DNA from: Vibrio algivorus
GTDB taxonomy: Bacteria > Pseudomonadota > Gammaproteobacteria > Enterobacterales > Vibrionaceae
Reading direction: 5' to 3'
NCBI RefSeq assembly: GCF_002218005.2
Contig: NZ_AP018679.1
Coordinates: 930,001 to 994,000 of the forward strand
Length of the DNA: 64,000 nt
Every line of letters starts with the position of its first letter. Positions within the stretch are counted from its first letter, which is position 1. This document shows positions 44,560-52,593 of the stretch, piece after piece. The notes beneath the pieces are model-generated. The model did not search any database. It was given only the letters and a program-made list of their open reading frames with translations, and was not told the DNA's origin. The position numbers and the translations under genes are program-made.

Positions 44560-45093
44560 ATGGCTTTAAAACCCACTATATACAAGTTCCGCATCGCACT
44601 TACTGATATGAATCGTGATTACTATGATTCTTTTAACCTGACTATCGCACAGCACCCTTCAGAAAGTGAAGAGCGTATGATGGCTCGTCTCGTCGCATTT
44701 TGTCTTAATGCTAGCCAAGATCTTCAATTCACCAAAGGCCTATCAAGTATTGAAGAGCCCGATATTTGGCTAAAGACGTTAGATGATCAAATTGAGCTTT
44801 GGATTGAAGCTGGTGAACCCGATCCAGAGCGCATCAAAAAAGCCACGCGCCTTGCCAAACAGGTAAAAGTATATAGCTTTAATACCAAATCAGATGTGTG
44901 GTGGAAACAAAATGAATCTAAATTTGCTCAGCTAAATGCCACTATCGTGCGACTAGAGCATCAAGGTATTCAAGCATTCAGTCAAATGACTGCCAGAACC
45001 TTAGATTTAGGGGTAATGTTGTCGGGCAATACGGCTTATATATCAAGTGATGATAAGCAATGTGAAATTAGCTGGGAAACGTTGCAAGAATAA
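44560..45093 (+). CDS. yaeQ: YaeQ-family protein
   Basis: A 177-aa PD-(D/E)XK nuclease-fold protein. Marks are MALKPTIYKFRIALTDMNRDYYD, EEPDIWLKTLDDQIELWIEAGEPDPERIKKA (the nuclease-like D...E region) and ARTLDLGVMLSGNTAYIS. The cellular role is unclear; it has been linked to transcription antitermination (RfaH suppression). No clear ribosome site. Confidence 0.93.
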   Translation: MALKPTIYKFRIALTDMNRDYYDSFNLTIAQHPSESEERMMARLVAFCLNASQDLQFTKGLSSIEEPDIWLKTLDDQIELWIEAGEPDPERIKKATRLAKQVKVYSFNTKSDVWWKQNESKFAQLNATIVRLEHQGIQAFSQMTARTLDLGVMLSGNTAYISSDDKQCEISWETLQE

Positions 45094-45188
45094 CGACGTA
45101 ATGTAAGTCGGTAATGGTTTTTTAATTCACTTGTTTGTTATGATGAATCTAGATACCCGATGAACTCATTTTATATTAAGGAACACGG

Positions 45189-45545
45189 ATGCTTCGCTCA
45201 TTGATGGTTCGACTTTTCGCTATTAGTTTTTCTTTTATGCTGGCTTTTTCTAGCCACGCCAACACCGATGAAAGGCTCTCTGACTCAGATGTCACTCGCT
45301 ATTTTGTGTGCAGTTACCTTCATACCGAAGACAGCTATAAAATCGGTGCTTATTTAATTAAAAATTATGAAACTCAATGGTATAGCCATGGTGAAACTTA
45401 TAAAGCCTTAGTCAATAACAGGTTAGCTGAAATTTCTCGCGACCAAGGCGTGTCTAAGTTTAAAGCGGAAGATGAACTATCAACCAAATATAAATGTAAT
45501 AGTGCCTATATCGATTTGATTGGGTTAAGTAATATTAAAATTTAA
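45189..45545 (+). CDS. Small exported protein, unknown
   Basis: 118 aa with a signal peptide (VRLFAISFSFMLAFSSHA). The mature domain of about 94 aa has two Cys (FVCSYLH and KYKCNS) that may form a disulphide, and is otherwise ordinary. I do not recognise it. AAGGA precedes the ATG. It ends about 15 bases before the glutaredoxin-like gene, so they may form an operon. Confidence 0.7.
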   Translation: MLRSLMVRLFAISFSFMLAFSSHANTDERLSDSDVTRYFVCSYLHTEDSYKIGAYLIKNYETQWYSHGETYKALVNNRLAEISRDQGVSKFKAEDELSTKYKCNSAYIDLIGLSNIKI

Positions 45546-45562
45546 TATCTTAGGAGAAAATG

Positions 45563-45820
45563 ATGACTGCGAAAAATACTCAAGGACTAGCCCTATACCA
45601 CTTCGAAACTTGCCCATTTTGTCAAAAGGTACGTCGTGCAATGGTCGAACTAGGTGTAGATCTTGAGCTACGTGATACTCGTAAAAACCCAGACTACCGT
45701 GAAGAACAAATCAACGGTGGTGGTAAAGGACAAGTGCCATGTCTGCGTATCGAGAAAGCCGGCGAAGTAACTTGGATGTACGAATCAGACGCCATTATTG
45801 ATTACATTAAAGCGCTGTAA
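45563..45820 (+). CDS. Glutaredoxin-like protein 1 (soluble)
   Basis: An 85-aa glutaredoxin/GST-N-domain protein with redox motif CPFC (Cys17, Cys20). The cis-Pro is in QVPCLRIE and the glutathione-binding end in WMYESDAIIDYI. Of two adjacent ATGs, 45563 has the better spacing (six bases) from GGAG. A terminator follows. It is paralogous to the protein at 45985; both share the RRAM, ELRD, VPCLRIEK and EVTWMYES blocks. Confidence 0.88.
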   Translation: MTAKNTQGLALYHFETCPFCQKVRRAMVELGVDLELRDTRKNPDYREEQINGGGKGQVPCLRIEKAGEVTWMYESDAIIDYIKAL

Positions 45821-45854
45821 GTTTATATACCCAAGTGACTTAGGTAATACATTG

Positions 45855-45887
45855 AAAAGCTGAACGATATATCGGTCAGCTTTTTTT
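45855..45887 (+). terminator. Terminator after glutaredoxin 1
   Basis: The arms AAAAGCTGA and TCAGCTTTTTTT. A short piece of repeat end (tatacccaagtgacttag) lies just upstream at 45826-45844. Confidence 0.88.
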
Positions 45888-45984
45888 GTGCCTTGTAACA
45901 CAAGTTTTCGGTATTCACTTTTGAATATCCAACACTTGCTTTATTATGCCGCCCACTCCCCAACATCATCAAAAGGACACTAAC

Positions 45985-46347
45985 ATGGCCGTTATTCGCT
46001 GGATCCTTGGTCGCATCATTTTATTACTCAACTTTATCTTTTCACCACGCGGCGTAAAGCGTACCCCAGAAGCTCAACAAGTTATCAATGAGCGCACTCA
46101 ACAACTCGCACTTTACCAATTTGATGCTTGTCCATTTTGTGTCAAGGTTCGCCGTGCAATGAAACGCAATAGCTTAAATATCGAATTAAGAGATGCCAAA
46201 ACCGAACCACATCGTCAAACACTGCAAGACGGCGGTGGTCGTGTGAAAGTACCTTGTTTACGTATTGAAAAAGAAGGCGAAGTGACCTGGATGTATGAGT
46301 CGAATGACATCATTCAATATTTAGAGCAAGAGATCGCACAAGCGTAA
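45985..46347 (+). CDS. Glutaredoxin-like protein 2 (membrane-anchored)
   Basis: 120 aa from the ATG at 45985 (AAAGGAC upstream). It has the same fold as the preceding protein, with CPFC at 49-52 and VPCLRIE. An added N-terminal hydrophobic helix (VIRWILGRIILLLNFIF, residues 3-19) would anchor it to the inner membrane. The following positively charged PRGVKR suggests that the redox domain faces the cytoplasm. Probably a tandem duplication with new targeting. Confidence 0.87.
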   Translation: MAVIRWILGRIILLLNFIFSPRGVKRTPEAQQVINERTQQLALYQFDACPFCVKVRRAMKRNSLNIELRDAKTEPHRQTLQDGGGRVKVPCLRIEKEGEVTWMYESNDIIQYLEQEIAQA

Positions 46348-46415
46348 ATTAGTTTGTTGTTAGCCGAGTGGGGTTTATCACTCGGCTGATAGTTTATACC
46401 CTTTCCCGCTTTCCC

Positions 46416-47261
46416 CTAAATCACATTATTTGCCGCAGTTGGCCCTGTTTCAGAGTCCATCGAAAACCATTCTGTTTCGGCTTGTGAACCACAATGCTTC
46501 ATTTTTGCTAAATTGAAGCTTGGCACCTCAAGTAAATACAAAGCATCTCCAAACTCTTTTAAACCAGACTGACAGAACGATTGAATGAAAGTATTCGTTT
46601 GTCCCGTGCTTAGCTCACTGACTGATTGCATATCAGCAAAAGTAAACACCAATATCGGCACGTACTCATACCAATCAACATTGCAATGAAAAACGTCTGG
46701 ATGCTCTTCATCCCACGTTTGGCATTGCTTTAAAAACACCACAAATGGTGAATGGGTTGGCTTTGAGGTTGGTTGCCAATCTTGCCATTGCTTTTTGCGG
46801 CAATCGTACTGGCGCTGAATTTGGGTTGCAAAGATAGTTATCATCACGCTACCTTCAACTTTGTGTAGATTCACTGCACGACAGTATGGTGAGATGATCC
46901 CATGAGATAACACTAGAAAATATTGCTGAGAACTATCGTAATGATTAAAAAACAATCGAAGTTGATAAGCGTCTGATTGGGCATCCAGTGCACAATAAAT
47001 TGGAAAGTCGAGAGCTGTGTCGAGCAGCTGACAGTGACGCTTTACAGCTTGCATTTCTTCAATTTTTGGTGAAATTAAGGAACTAGGGATAAGTAAATCA
47101 GATTGTGTTAGAGAGATTTGCGGTAATGCGTTTTGAGAAAGTGAGTTTACTTGAGTACTCGGAGGTTGTGAAAGCGAAGTACTGCAACCTAATACCGTTA
47201 TAATCAATAATAAGACGGCAGCTTTCCAATAGCTAAAATCAGGCGTAATTACTCCTTTCAT
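46416..47261 (-). CDS. Putative lipoprotein, unknown
   Basis: 281 aa from the ATG at 47261 (GGAGG five bases upstream). Lipobox VLGC (Cys26) is followed by a Ser/Gln/Pro-rich linker. The mature domain is rich in Cys and aromatic residues (CQLLDTALDFPIYCALD, CRKKQWQDW, CQTWDEEHPDVFHCNVDWYEYVP), suggesting a disulphide-stabilised fold. No family is recognised. Confidence 0.75.
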   Translation of the reverse strand: MKGVITPDFSYWKAAVLLLIITVLGCSTSLSQPPSTQVNSLSQNALPQISLTQSDLLIPSSLISPKIEEMQAVKRHCQLLDTALDFPIYCALDAQSDAYQLRLFFNHYDSSQQYFLVLSHGIISPYCRAVNLHKVEGSVMITIFATQIQRQYDCRKKQWQDWQPTSKPTHSPFVVFLKQCQTWDEEHPDVFHCNVDWYEYVPILVFTFADMQSVSELSTGQTNTFIQSFCQSGLKEFGDALYLLEVPSFNLAKMKHCGSQAETEWFSMDSETGPTAANNVI

Positions 47262-47353
47262 CACGCCCTCCTAAACCTAGAACCTATCTAATAAGAATAG
47301 TTGGTATTTACAGGTTTGTAGACTCTATAATCAAGTACTTCAGTTAGGTATAA

Positions 47354-48262
47354 CTAACTTGTGATGCTCTCTTTTACCTTACCAAGTAAAGTAAACACTC
47401 CCACTAATACTGCGCCAGCAGCCAGACCAAGTATACCAGTCGTAACAAATGGTAATACTGAACCTATAACTGGCAAGTTAACAACAGATTGAATCATCTC
47501 ACCTGTCAAATGATGAACCGCTGGAATGGTATGTTCGATTATGCCACCACCGACTAAAAACATTGCGACTGTTCCGACTACGGTTAATACTTTCATTAAC
47601 TTAGGTGCGGTGGCAACGAGAACATTACCAATTGAATTCATGAGGCCTTGACCTTCACTTTTACGTTGTAAGTAAAAACCTAAATCATCAAGCTTGACAA
47701 TCCCTGCCACTAAACCGTAAACCCCGCACGTCATAATAAAAGCAATTAAACTCACCACGACAATTTGCGTCAGTTGTGGGTGTCCCTGAACAATACCTAA
47801 AGCAATCACGATAATTTCTAATGAAAGAATAAAGTCTGTGCGTATTGCGCCTTTAATTTTCTTTTTCTCGTAGGCCACTAGGTCTTGTGGGACTGCTTCT
47901 GCGTTCTCTTGTTCGGTATGATGGTGCGGCAAATACTTTTCGAAAACTTTTTCTGCGCCTTCATAACAAAGATATAAACCACCAAGCAGTAAAACCGGCA
48001 TGATCAACCAAGGGGCTAACGCACTTACAATCAATGCCGATGGCACTAAAATCAATTTATTACGAAAAGAGCCTTTCGCTACGCCCCATACCACAGGAAT
48101 TTCTCGTTCTGCTCGTACACCCGTCACTTGCTGGGCATTTAACGCTAAGTCATCACCAAGTACACCGGCTGTTTTTTTAGCGGCCACTTTAGACATAACG
48201 GCAACATCATCTAACACTGATGCAATATCATCTAATAACGTTAATAAACTTAAACCAGCCAT
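47354..48262 (-). CDS. yedI: DUF808/YedI-like membrane protein
   Basis: 302 aa. Begins MAGLSLLTLLDDIASVLDDVAVMSKVAAKKTAGVLGDDLALNAQQVTG in two recognisable blocks, with about seven hydrophobic helices after residue 70. A His-rich loop PHHHTEQENAE is near residue 115. It matches the DUF808 family including E. coli YedI, whose function is not known. AAGAAGG precedes the ATG. The upstream region 48263-48554 is AT-rich and empty. Confidence 0.88.
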   Translation of the reverse strand: MAGLSLLTLLDDIASVLDDVAVMSKVAAKKTAGVLGDDLALNAQQVTGVRAEREIPVVWGVAKGSFRNKLILVPSALIVSALAPWLIMPVLLLGGLYLCYEGAEKVFEKYLPHHHTEQENAEAVPQDLVAYEKKKIKGAIRTDFILSLEIIVIALGIVQGHPQLTQIVVVSLIAFIMTCGVYGLVAGIVKLDDLGFYLQRKSEGQGLMNSIGNVLVATAPKLMKVLTVVGTVAMFLVGGGIIEHTIPAVHHLTGEMIQSVVNLPVIGSVLPFVTTGILGLAAGAVLVGVFTLLGKVKESITS

Positions 48263-48554
48263 GTTGTACCTTCTTTAATTAACCCTAACCCAAGTAACTT
48301 TATCATTGAATTAATAGACTAGCCTAGTACCGTGAAACCAATAACATTTCCCCCTCGTCTTTAAAAACAAAAACATATCACCTAATTAACAAAAACTTCA
48401 AAAATGAGCAAATAAACAACAGTAAATATCAATAAAACTAAATTTGGCAGATTAAAATCACATTATTATTGGTTATTTTCGATATATTCAGAAACTTCAT
48501 GTAAAGTGCAGACCTTTAAAATTATCGGCATCTTTTTTGAGACCGGTAGGAATT

Positions 48555-48640
48555 TATACCCAAAGTAATTGGAGTGGCAGTGAGGCGACAAGTGAATGAA
48601 CACTGGTAACAAAACTGCAGTTTTAAACACGACGGGTATA
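48555..48640. repeat. 86-bp interspersed repeat, copy 2
   Basis: A close match to 22019-22104, here with intact TATACCC and GGGTATA ends. The conserved core includes AGTGAGGCGACAAGTGAATG. It sits about 35 bases upstream of the nhaC start. Confidence 0.9.
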
Positions 48641-48675
48641 CCATTCCAAATGTATAACATTAATTAGAGGCGACA

Positions 48676-50112
48676 ATGACGTATCAGCCAACGCGCTTAC
48701 CCAGTTTGACACAAGTCTTTATTTCTCTAGGGCTGTTCTTATTACTGGCATTCTCTTTTACCGCTAAATTAAACCTTCCGATCCAACTCGCACTTTATAT
48801 TGGTTGGTTTATCATCATCGGTTTAGGTATCTATCTTGGCCATAAATACAAAGACTTAGAAAAATCGGCTTTAGACGGAATTTCAAACGGCTTAGGCGCT
48901 GTTCTGATCTTATTGGCCGTTGGTGCACTTGTCGGTACTTGGATTTCTGGTGGTATCGTTCCAACCATTATTTATTATGGTCTGAAAGCTATTCACCCTT
49001 CTATTTTCCTTTTAGCAACTATGATCATCTGTTCATTAACCGCTCTTGCTACGGGAACCTCTTGGGGCTCGGCAGGTACTGCCGGTATTGCAATGATGGG
49101 GATCGGACAAGGTCTAGGCGTTCCTGCTCCTATTACCGCTGGTGCAGTACTTTCTGGCTGTTACTTTGGTGATAAGATGTCGCCACTTTCTGACTCTGTG
49201 ATCTTGGCATCTTCAATGTCCAACGTAGAAGTCATGGAGCACATCAAAGGCATGCTTCCAATTGCATTAATCAGCTATATCATTACTGGTGTGCTGTTTA
49301 CCGCATTTGGCTTTCACTACGCTGGCAAAGTTGACATGTCTCAAGTTCAAGGTGTGATCATAGCTATGGAGCAGCAATTTACTATTACCCCACTCTCCTT
49401 TGTGCCAGTGATTATTGTGCTTGGTTTACTGGCGATGCGTATGCCTTCATTCCCTGTGATTAGCTTTGGCTCACTACTGGGTATTGTATGGGCAGTCTAT
49501 GTGCAAGATATTGATTTCCTTACTGCGTTCAATACAGCATGGGCACCTTACAGCATTAGCTCTGGCGTTGATTTTATTGATGCAATCTTAAACCGTGGTG
49601 GTATGTCTTCAATGCTAGGTTCGGTGGCTGTGATTATATTTGGCCTAGGTTTTGGCGGACTACTTGATAAGGTCGGTCTATTAGAAACGGTAGCCAAACT
49701 GTTCGAAAAACGCATTCAAAGCGCCGGTTCTCTTGCATCAAGTACCATTGCAACAGCCTTTATGGGTAACGTATTTGGCTCGGCGATGTATGTGTCTTTG
49801 ATTCTGACGCCTAAGATTTGTGCCAAGAACTATGACCGTTTAGGCTATCAACGTAAAAACCTTTCTCGTAATGCCGAGTTTGGTGGCACATTAACTTCAG
49901 GCATGGTGCCTTGGAGTGATAACGGTATCTACATGGCAAGTATTTTAGGTGTGGCGACTCTCTCTTATGCACCTTTCATGTGGTTAAGCTTTATTTGTAT
50001 CTTCATGACAATTCTATGTTCTTACATGGGTTGGTTTGTCGATAAATGTGAGCCGGTTGCACAAGCAGAGCAAGAAGAAACGGTTGAGCTAAAAGCACAA
50101 ACGGCCTCCTAA
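48676..50112 (+). CDS. nhaC: NhaC-family Na+/H+ antiporter
   Basis: 478 aa with about 11 transmembrane helices. NhaC signatures are TALATGTSWGSAGTAGIAMMGIG, YFGDKMSPLSDSVILASS and ATAFMGNVFGSAMYV. The last part reads GGTLTSGMVPWSDNGIYMA. It exchanges sodium for protons across the inner membrane, fitting a marine host. Lactate/malate relatives (MleN) are possible. A GAGG site precedes the ATG and a terminator follows. Confidence 0.9.
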   Translation: MTYQPTRLPSLTQVFISLGLFLLLAFSFTAKLNLPIQLALYIGWFIIIGLGIYLGHKYKDLEKSALDGISNGLGAVLILLAVGALVGTWISGGIVPTIIYYGLKAIHPSIFLLATMIICSLTALATGTSWGSAGTAGIAMMGIGQGLGVPAPITAGAVLSGCYFGDKMSPLSDSVILASSMSNVEVMEHIKGMLPIALISYIITGVLFTAFGFHYAGKVDMSQVQGVIIAMEQQFTITPLSFVPVIIVLGLLAMRMPSFPVISFGSLLGIVWAVYVQDIDFLTAFNTAWAPYSISSGVDFIDAILNRGGMSSMLGSVAVIIFGLGFGGLLDKVGLLETVAKLFEKRIQSAGSLASSTIATAFMGNVFGSAMYVSLILTPKICAKNYDRLGYQRKNLSRNAEFGGTLTSGMVPWSDNGIYMASILGVATLSYAPFMWLSFICIFMTILCSYMGWFVDKCEPVAQAEQEETVELKAQTAS

Positions 50113-50171
50113 TCGAGCTTAATCCCCTAAGTCACTTGAGTATAAAATAAAGCACTTGGGTATAAAAACAG

Positions 50172-50200
50172 AAATGCCGCTAACTTATTAGCGGCATTTT
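50172..50200. terminator. Terminator after nhaC
   Basis: The arms AAATGCCGCTAA and TTAGCGGCATTT with a four-base loop serve the convergent nhaC and the small gene at 50237. Repeat-end remnants (cacttgagtata, cacttgggtata) lie just upstream. Confidence 0.88.
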
Positions 50201-50236
50201 ATCGCTGTCACTTTTAATTAATGCATCAATACAATA

Positions 50237-50563
50237 TTAACGACGTTTATTCGCTAAAAATGCATCTTCTGAAATTTCGTTGCCTTGCTTATCTTGAACC
50301 GTGAAAACATAATTCATACCGGATCCGGCTACGTTACTCACCACAAGCACACCATTCTCATCGGTCATTGCTTGTTTAGCGCCAAAACCTTTAATTTCTA
50401 CTGGGTAGTTTGCTAACGGTTCACCATCCTGGGTTACCTTAACTACCGCTTGATCGCCAGTGAGAGAACTCACACTGAGATTCATTCCGTTCGAAGTAGA
50501 AGCTATTGCTGCTGAACTGATCACTAAAGAAGTGGCAAGCAGTGTTGTAGATAATAATTTCAT
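50237..50563 (-). CDS. Small periplasmic Ig/CNA-B-like protein
   Basis: 108 aa from the ATG at 50563 (AAAGGAG six bases upstream; longer in-frame starts are spurious). A signal peptide ends at AAIAS. The remainder is a single beta-sandwich-like domain with DGEPLANYPVEIKGFGAKQAMTDENGVLVVSNV, the pattern of carboxypeptidase-regulatory or transthyretin-like folds. It ends in a basic NKRR. Function unknown. Confidence 0.76.
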   Translation of the reverse strand: MKLLSTTLLATSLVISSAAIASTSNGMNLSVSSLTGDQAVVKVTQDGEPLANYPVEIKGFGAKQAMTDENGVLVVSNVAGSGMNYVFTVQDKQGNEISEDAFLANKRR

Positions 50564-50845
50564 AATTAGCTCCTTTCTTAAAACAAATTCTTGATTGAAT
50601 TTATTTACGAAACTAATAATAGCGTGATTTCCATCACAATAAATTGCATAAACCTGCACTAGATCATCTAAAAATTTGAACAAGAAATTGTGAACTATTT
50701 TTTGATGCTTCTACAGCCCTTGTCTGGCCTCGATTTACAGAAACTAGAACTTCTCAATATAAAATTAGGGAGATAAAAATTCTTTCACACCCCTAACTTA
50801 GGCTCTGAATTTTTGACGGTATACTAACGAATGTTAATGACTAAT

Positions 50846-51010
50846 CTATACAAAATGAGAACAATTACGTCCATTTTCTTTGGCTTTATACAGCGCCTCA
50901 TCGACACGCTTCACTAGGCCACGCTTTTCATCACCACTAACAATAACGGAAGCACCAATACTGACGGTGACTTTACGATCATCAAGAATGTTGTCGCTTT
51001 CTACTGCTGA
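50846..51010 (-). pseudogene. Remnant of a diguanylate cyclase C-terminus
   Basis: On the minus strand a 54-codon open stretch ending in TAG reads as the last part of a GGDEF domain: VTVSIGAS, then VDEALYKAKENGRN. It has no start codon and no GGEEF active site, and its upstream end is a stop at 51011-51013 followed at once by the dms terminator. The rest of the gene has been deleted. The surrounding 50564-50845 holds only AT-rich DNA. Confidence 0.85.
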
Positions 51011-51017
51011 CTATCTT

Positions 51018-51048
51018 AAAAACCCCTGAAACTTTACAGTTTCAGGGG
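51018..51048 (-). terminator. Terminator of dmsABC
   Basis: The arms CCCCTGAAACT and AGTTTCAGGGG have a four-base loop, and a TTTTT run follows on the minus strand, 35 bases past the dmsC stop. Confidence 0.92.
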
Positions 51049-51082
51049 CCTGTTCTTATATTTCACTGTAGAGAATTTGTAA

Positions 51083-51946
51083 TTAAATCAAACCATAAGT
51101 GAAGTGCAAACCATAGAACACCGCGCGACTGAAGATTTCCGCAGCGATCAGTGCAACAACCGCCAAAATGCTATAAAAACGCACTTTATTATTAGTTTGA
51201 TGAGCAGAAACCGCCCACAAAACTGCAGCAATCAACATCAATACACATTGCGTCATGATCATGCTTGAGTGAGCTTGTAACTCGGTCACACCTTGATGCA
51301 CAGACGTCACCACGGTTGAGAAATCAAGTACTTGTGCAATCAACACAATGTAATGAACCGCAATTAATAGGATGCCCACGATAGCAATGATTTTATTGGC
51401 TTTAATGGTGCTGCCATTGAACGCATTCAACAACACGTAACCAAACAGTAGCCCCGCCGTGATCACGGTAAAGGTGAAGTTCAGTGGCGTATAAATGGTA
51501 TCCCATAACGGCACGGTATTGATTAGGTACACCTTAATCATAGCGGCCATAAAAATCACACCAGAAATCGCACCAAGATAACGTAAAGCAGTACGGATGG
51601 TTTTGCCAAACCACGCTTTACCTAACGCGGTAAGGACTTCGGCAAGCCAGTACATTCCGGCTAAACCAAAGAACAAAGAACCGGTTAAGATCTCGTTAGA
51701 TAACCCAGAAGCACCAACACGGTTTAATGAGTTAAATGCACGTAACGGGCTCCCTAAGTGAGAAGTCGACGCACCAAAACCAATCGCCATAAAACCTAAT
51801 ACAAAAAATAGGCTTTTGATTGCAATATCATTGAGTTTGGCTTCATCGTTCACACAGGCTAAACGGGTCGTGATCAATAAATAAGCGCCAACTGCACACT
51901 GAGCTAAGACAGTAAAGACCACTAATGGTAATTCAACAAAATGCAT
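51083..51946 (-). CDS. dmsC: DMSO reductase membrane anchor DmsC
   Basis: 287 aa with eight transmembrane helices. It starts HFVELPLVVFTVLAQCAVGAYL, and SHLGSPLRAFNSLNRVGASGLSNEIL is the DmsC/YnfH menaquinol-site region. It passes electrons from menaquinol to DmsB. The start overlaps the dmsB stop. Confidence 0.93.
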   Translation of the reverse strand: MHFVELPLVVFTVLAQCAVGAYLLITTRLACVNDEAKLNDIAIKSLFFVLGFMAIGFGASTSHLGSPLRAFNSLNRVGASGLSNEILTGSLFFGLAGMYWLAEVLTALGKAWFGKTIRTALRYLGAISGVIFMAAMIKVYLINTVPLWDTIYTPLNFTFTVITAGLLFGYVLLNAFNGSTIKANKIIAIVGILLIAVHYIVLIAQVLDFSTVVTSVHQGVTELQAHSSMIMTQCVLMLIAAVLWAVSAHQTNNKVRFYSILAVVALIAAEIFSRAVFYGLHFTYGLI

Positions 51947-52593
51947 TAGATTACCTCCTTCGGATTTTGTAAGAAGCCAGAGGTATCGCCTAATGGCTTA
52001 GCATTGGGGTTTAACTTAACGATCAAGTTCGGGCTGGTTAAACGAGAGTCAGGTAATGGCGCACAATCGGCGTTGTTACCGTATTTAGCACGTAACTCGT
52101 TAATGTCACCAAATTCAATCGCACGTAATGGGCATGAATCGACACAGATTGGCATCAAACCTTCAGCAACGCGCTCATGACAACCATCACATTTGGTCAT
52201 GTGACCTTTTTCTTCGCTGTATTGTGGTGCGCCGTATGGACAAGCCATGTGGCAATATTTACAACCAATACAAACATCTTCGTTGACCACAACCAAGCCA
52301 TCTTCATCACGCTTATGCATGGCACCTGATGGACATACTTTGGTACAAGCCGGATTTGAACAATGGTTACACGCAATCGATAAGTAGTAAGAGTACACAT
52401 CTTGACGATAAACGCCGTTGTTCTCAGACCAATTACCACCAACGTATTCATAGATACGACGGAAATTACGTTTCACATCCAAGTCTTTATTGTCTTTGCA
52501 CGAAAGCTGGCAAGTTTTGCAGCCTGTACATTTGCTTGAATCAATATAGAAACCGTATTGTTTCTTGACTCCAGTCGATGCTGCTACACTCAT
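51946..52593 (-). CDS. dmsB: DMSO reductase iron-sulfur subunit DmsB
   Basis: 215 aa with four [4Fe-4S] cysteine sets: CTGCKTCQLSC, CNHCSNPACTKVC, CIGCKYCHMAC and CDGCHERVAEGLMPICVDSC. It relays electrons from DmsC to DmsA. The start overlaps the dmsA stop by four bases. Confidence 0.96.
   Translation of the reverse strand: MSVAASTGVKKQYGFYIDSSKCTGCKTCQLSCKDNKDLDVKRNFRRIYEYVGGNWSENNGVYRQDVYSYYLSIACNHCSNPACTKVCPSGAMHKRDEDGLVVVNEDVCIGCKYCHMACPYGAPQYSEEKGHMTKCDGCHERVAEGLMPICVDSCPLRAIEFGDINELRAKYGNNADCAPLPDSRLTSPNLIVKLNPNAKPLGDTSGFLQNPKEVI

Noticed and set aside
46361..46388. Hairpin after the second glutaredoxin-like gene
   Set aside because: Stem AGCCGAGTG / CACTCGGCT is good but there is no proper T-run; it may be a terminator but I did not list it as one.
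48466..48660. 64-aa open frame upstream of nhaC
   Set aside because: Made largely of the 86-bp repeat read in reverse; similar frames would arise at every copy.
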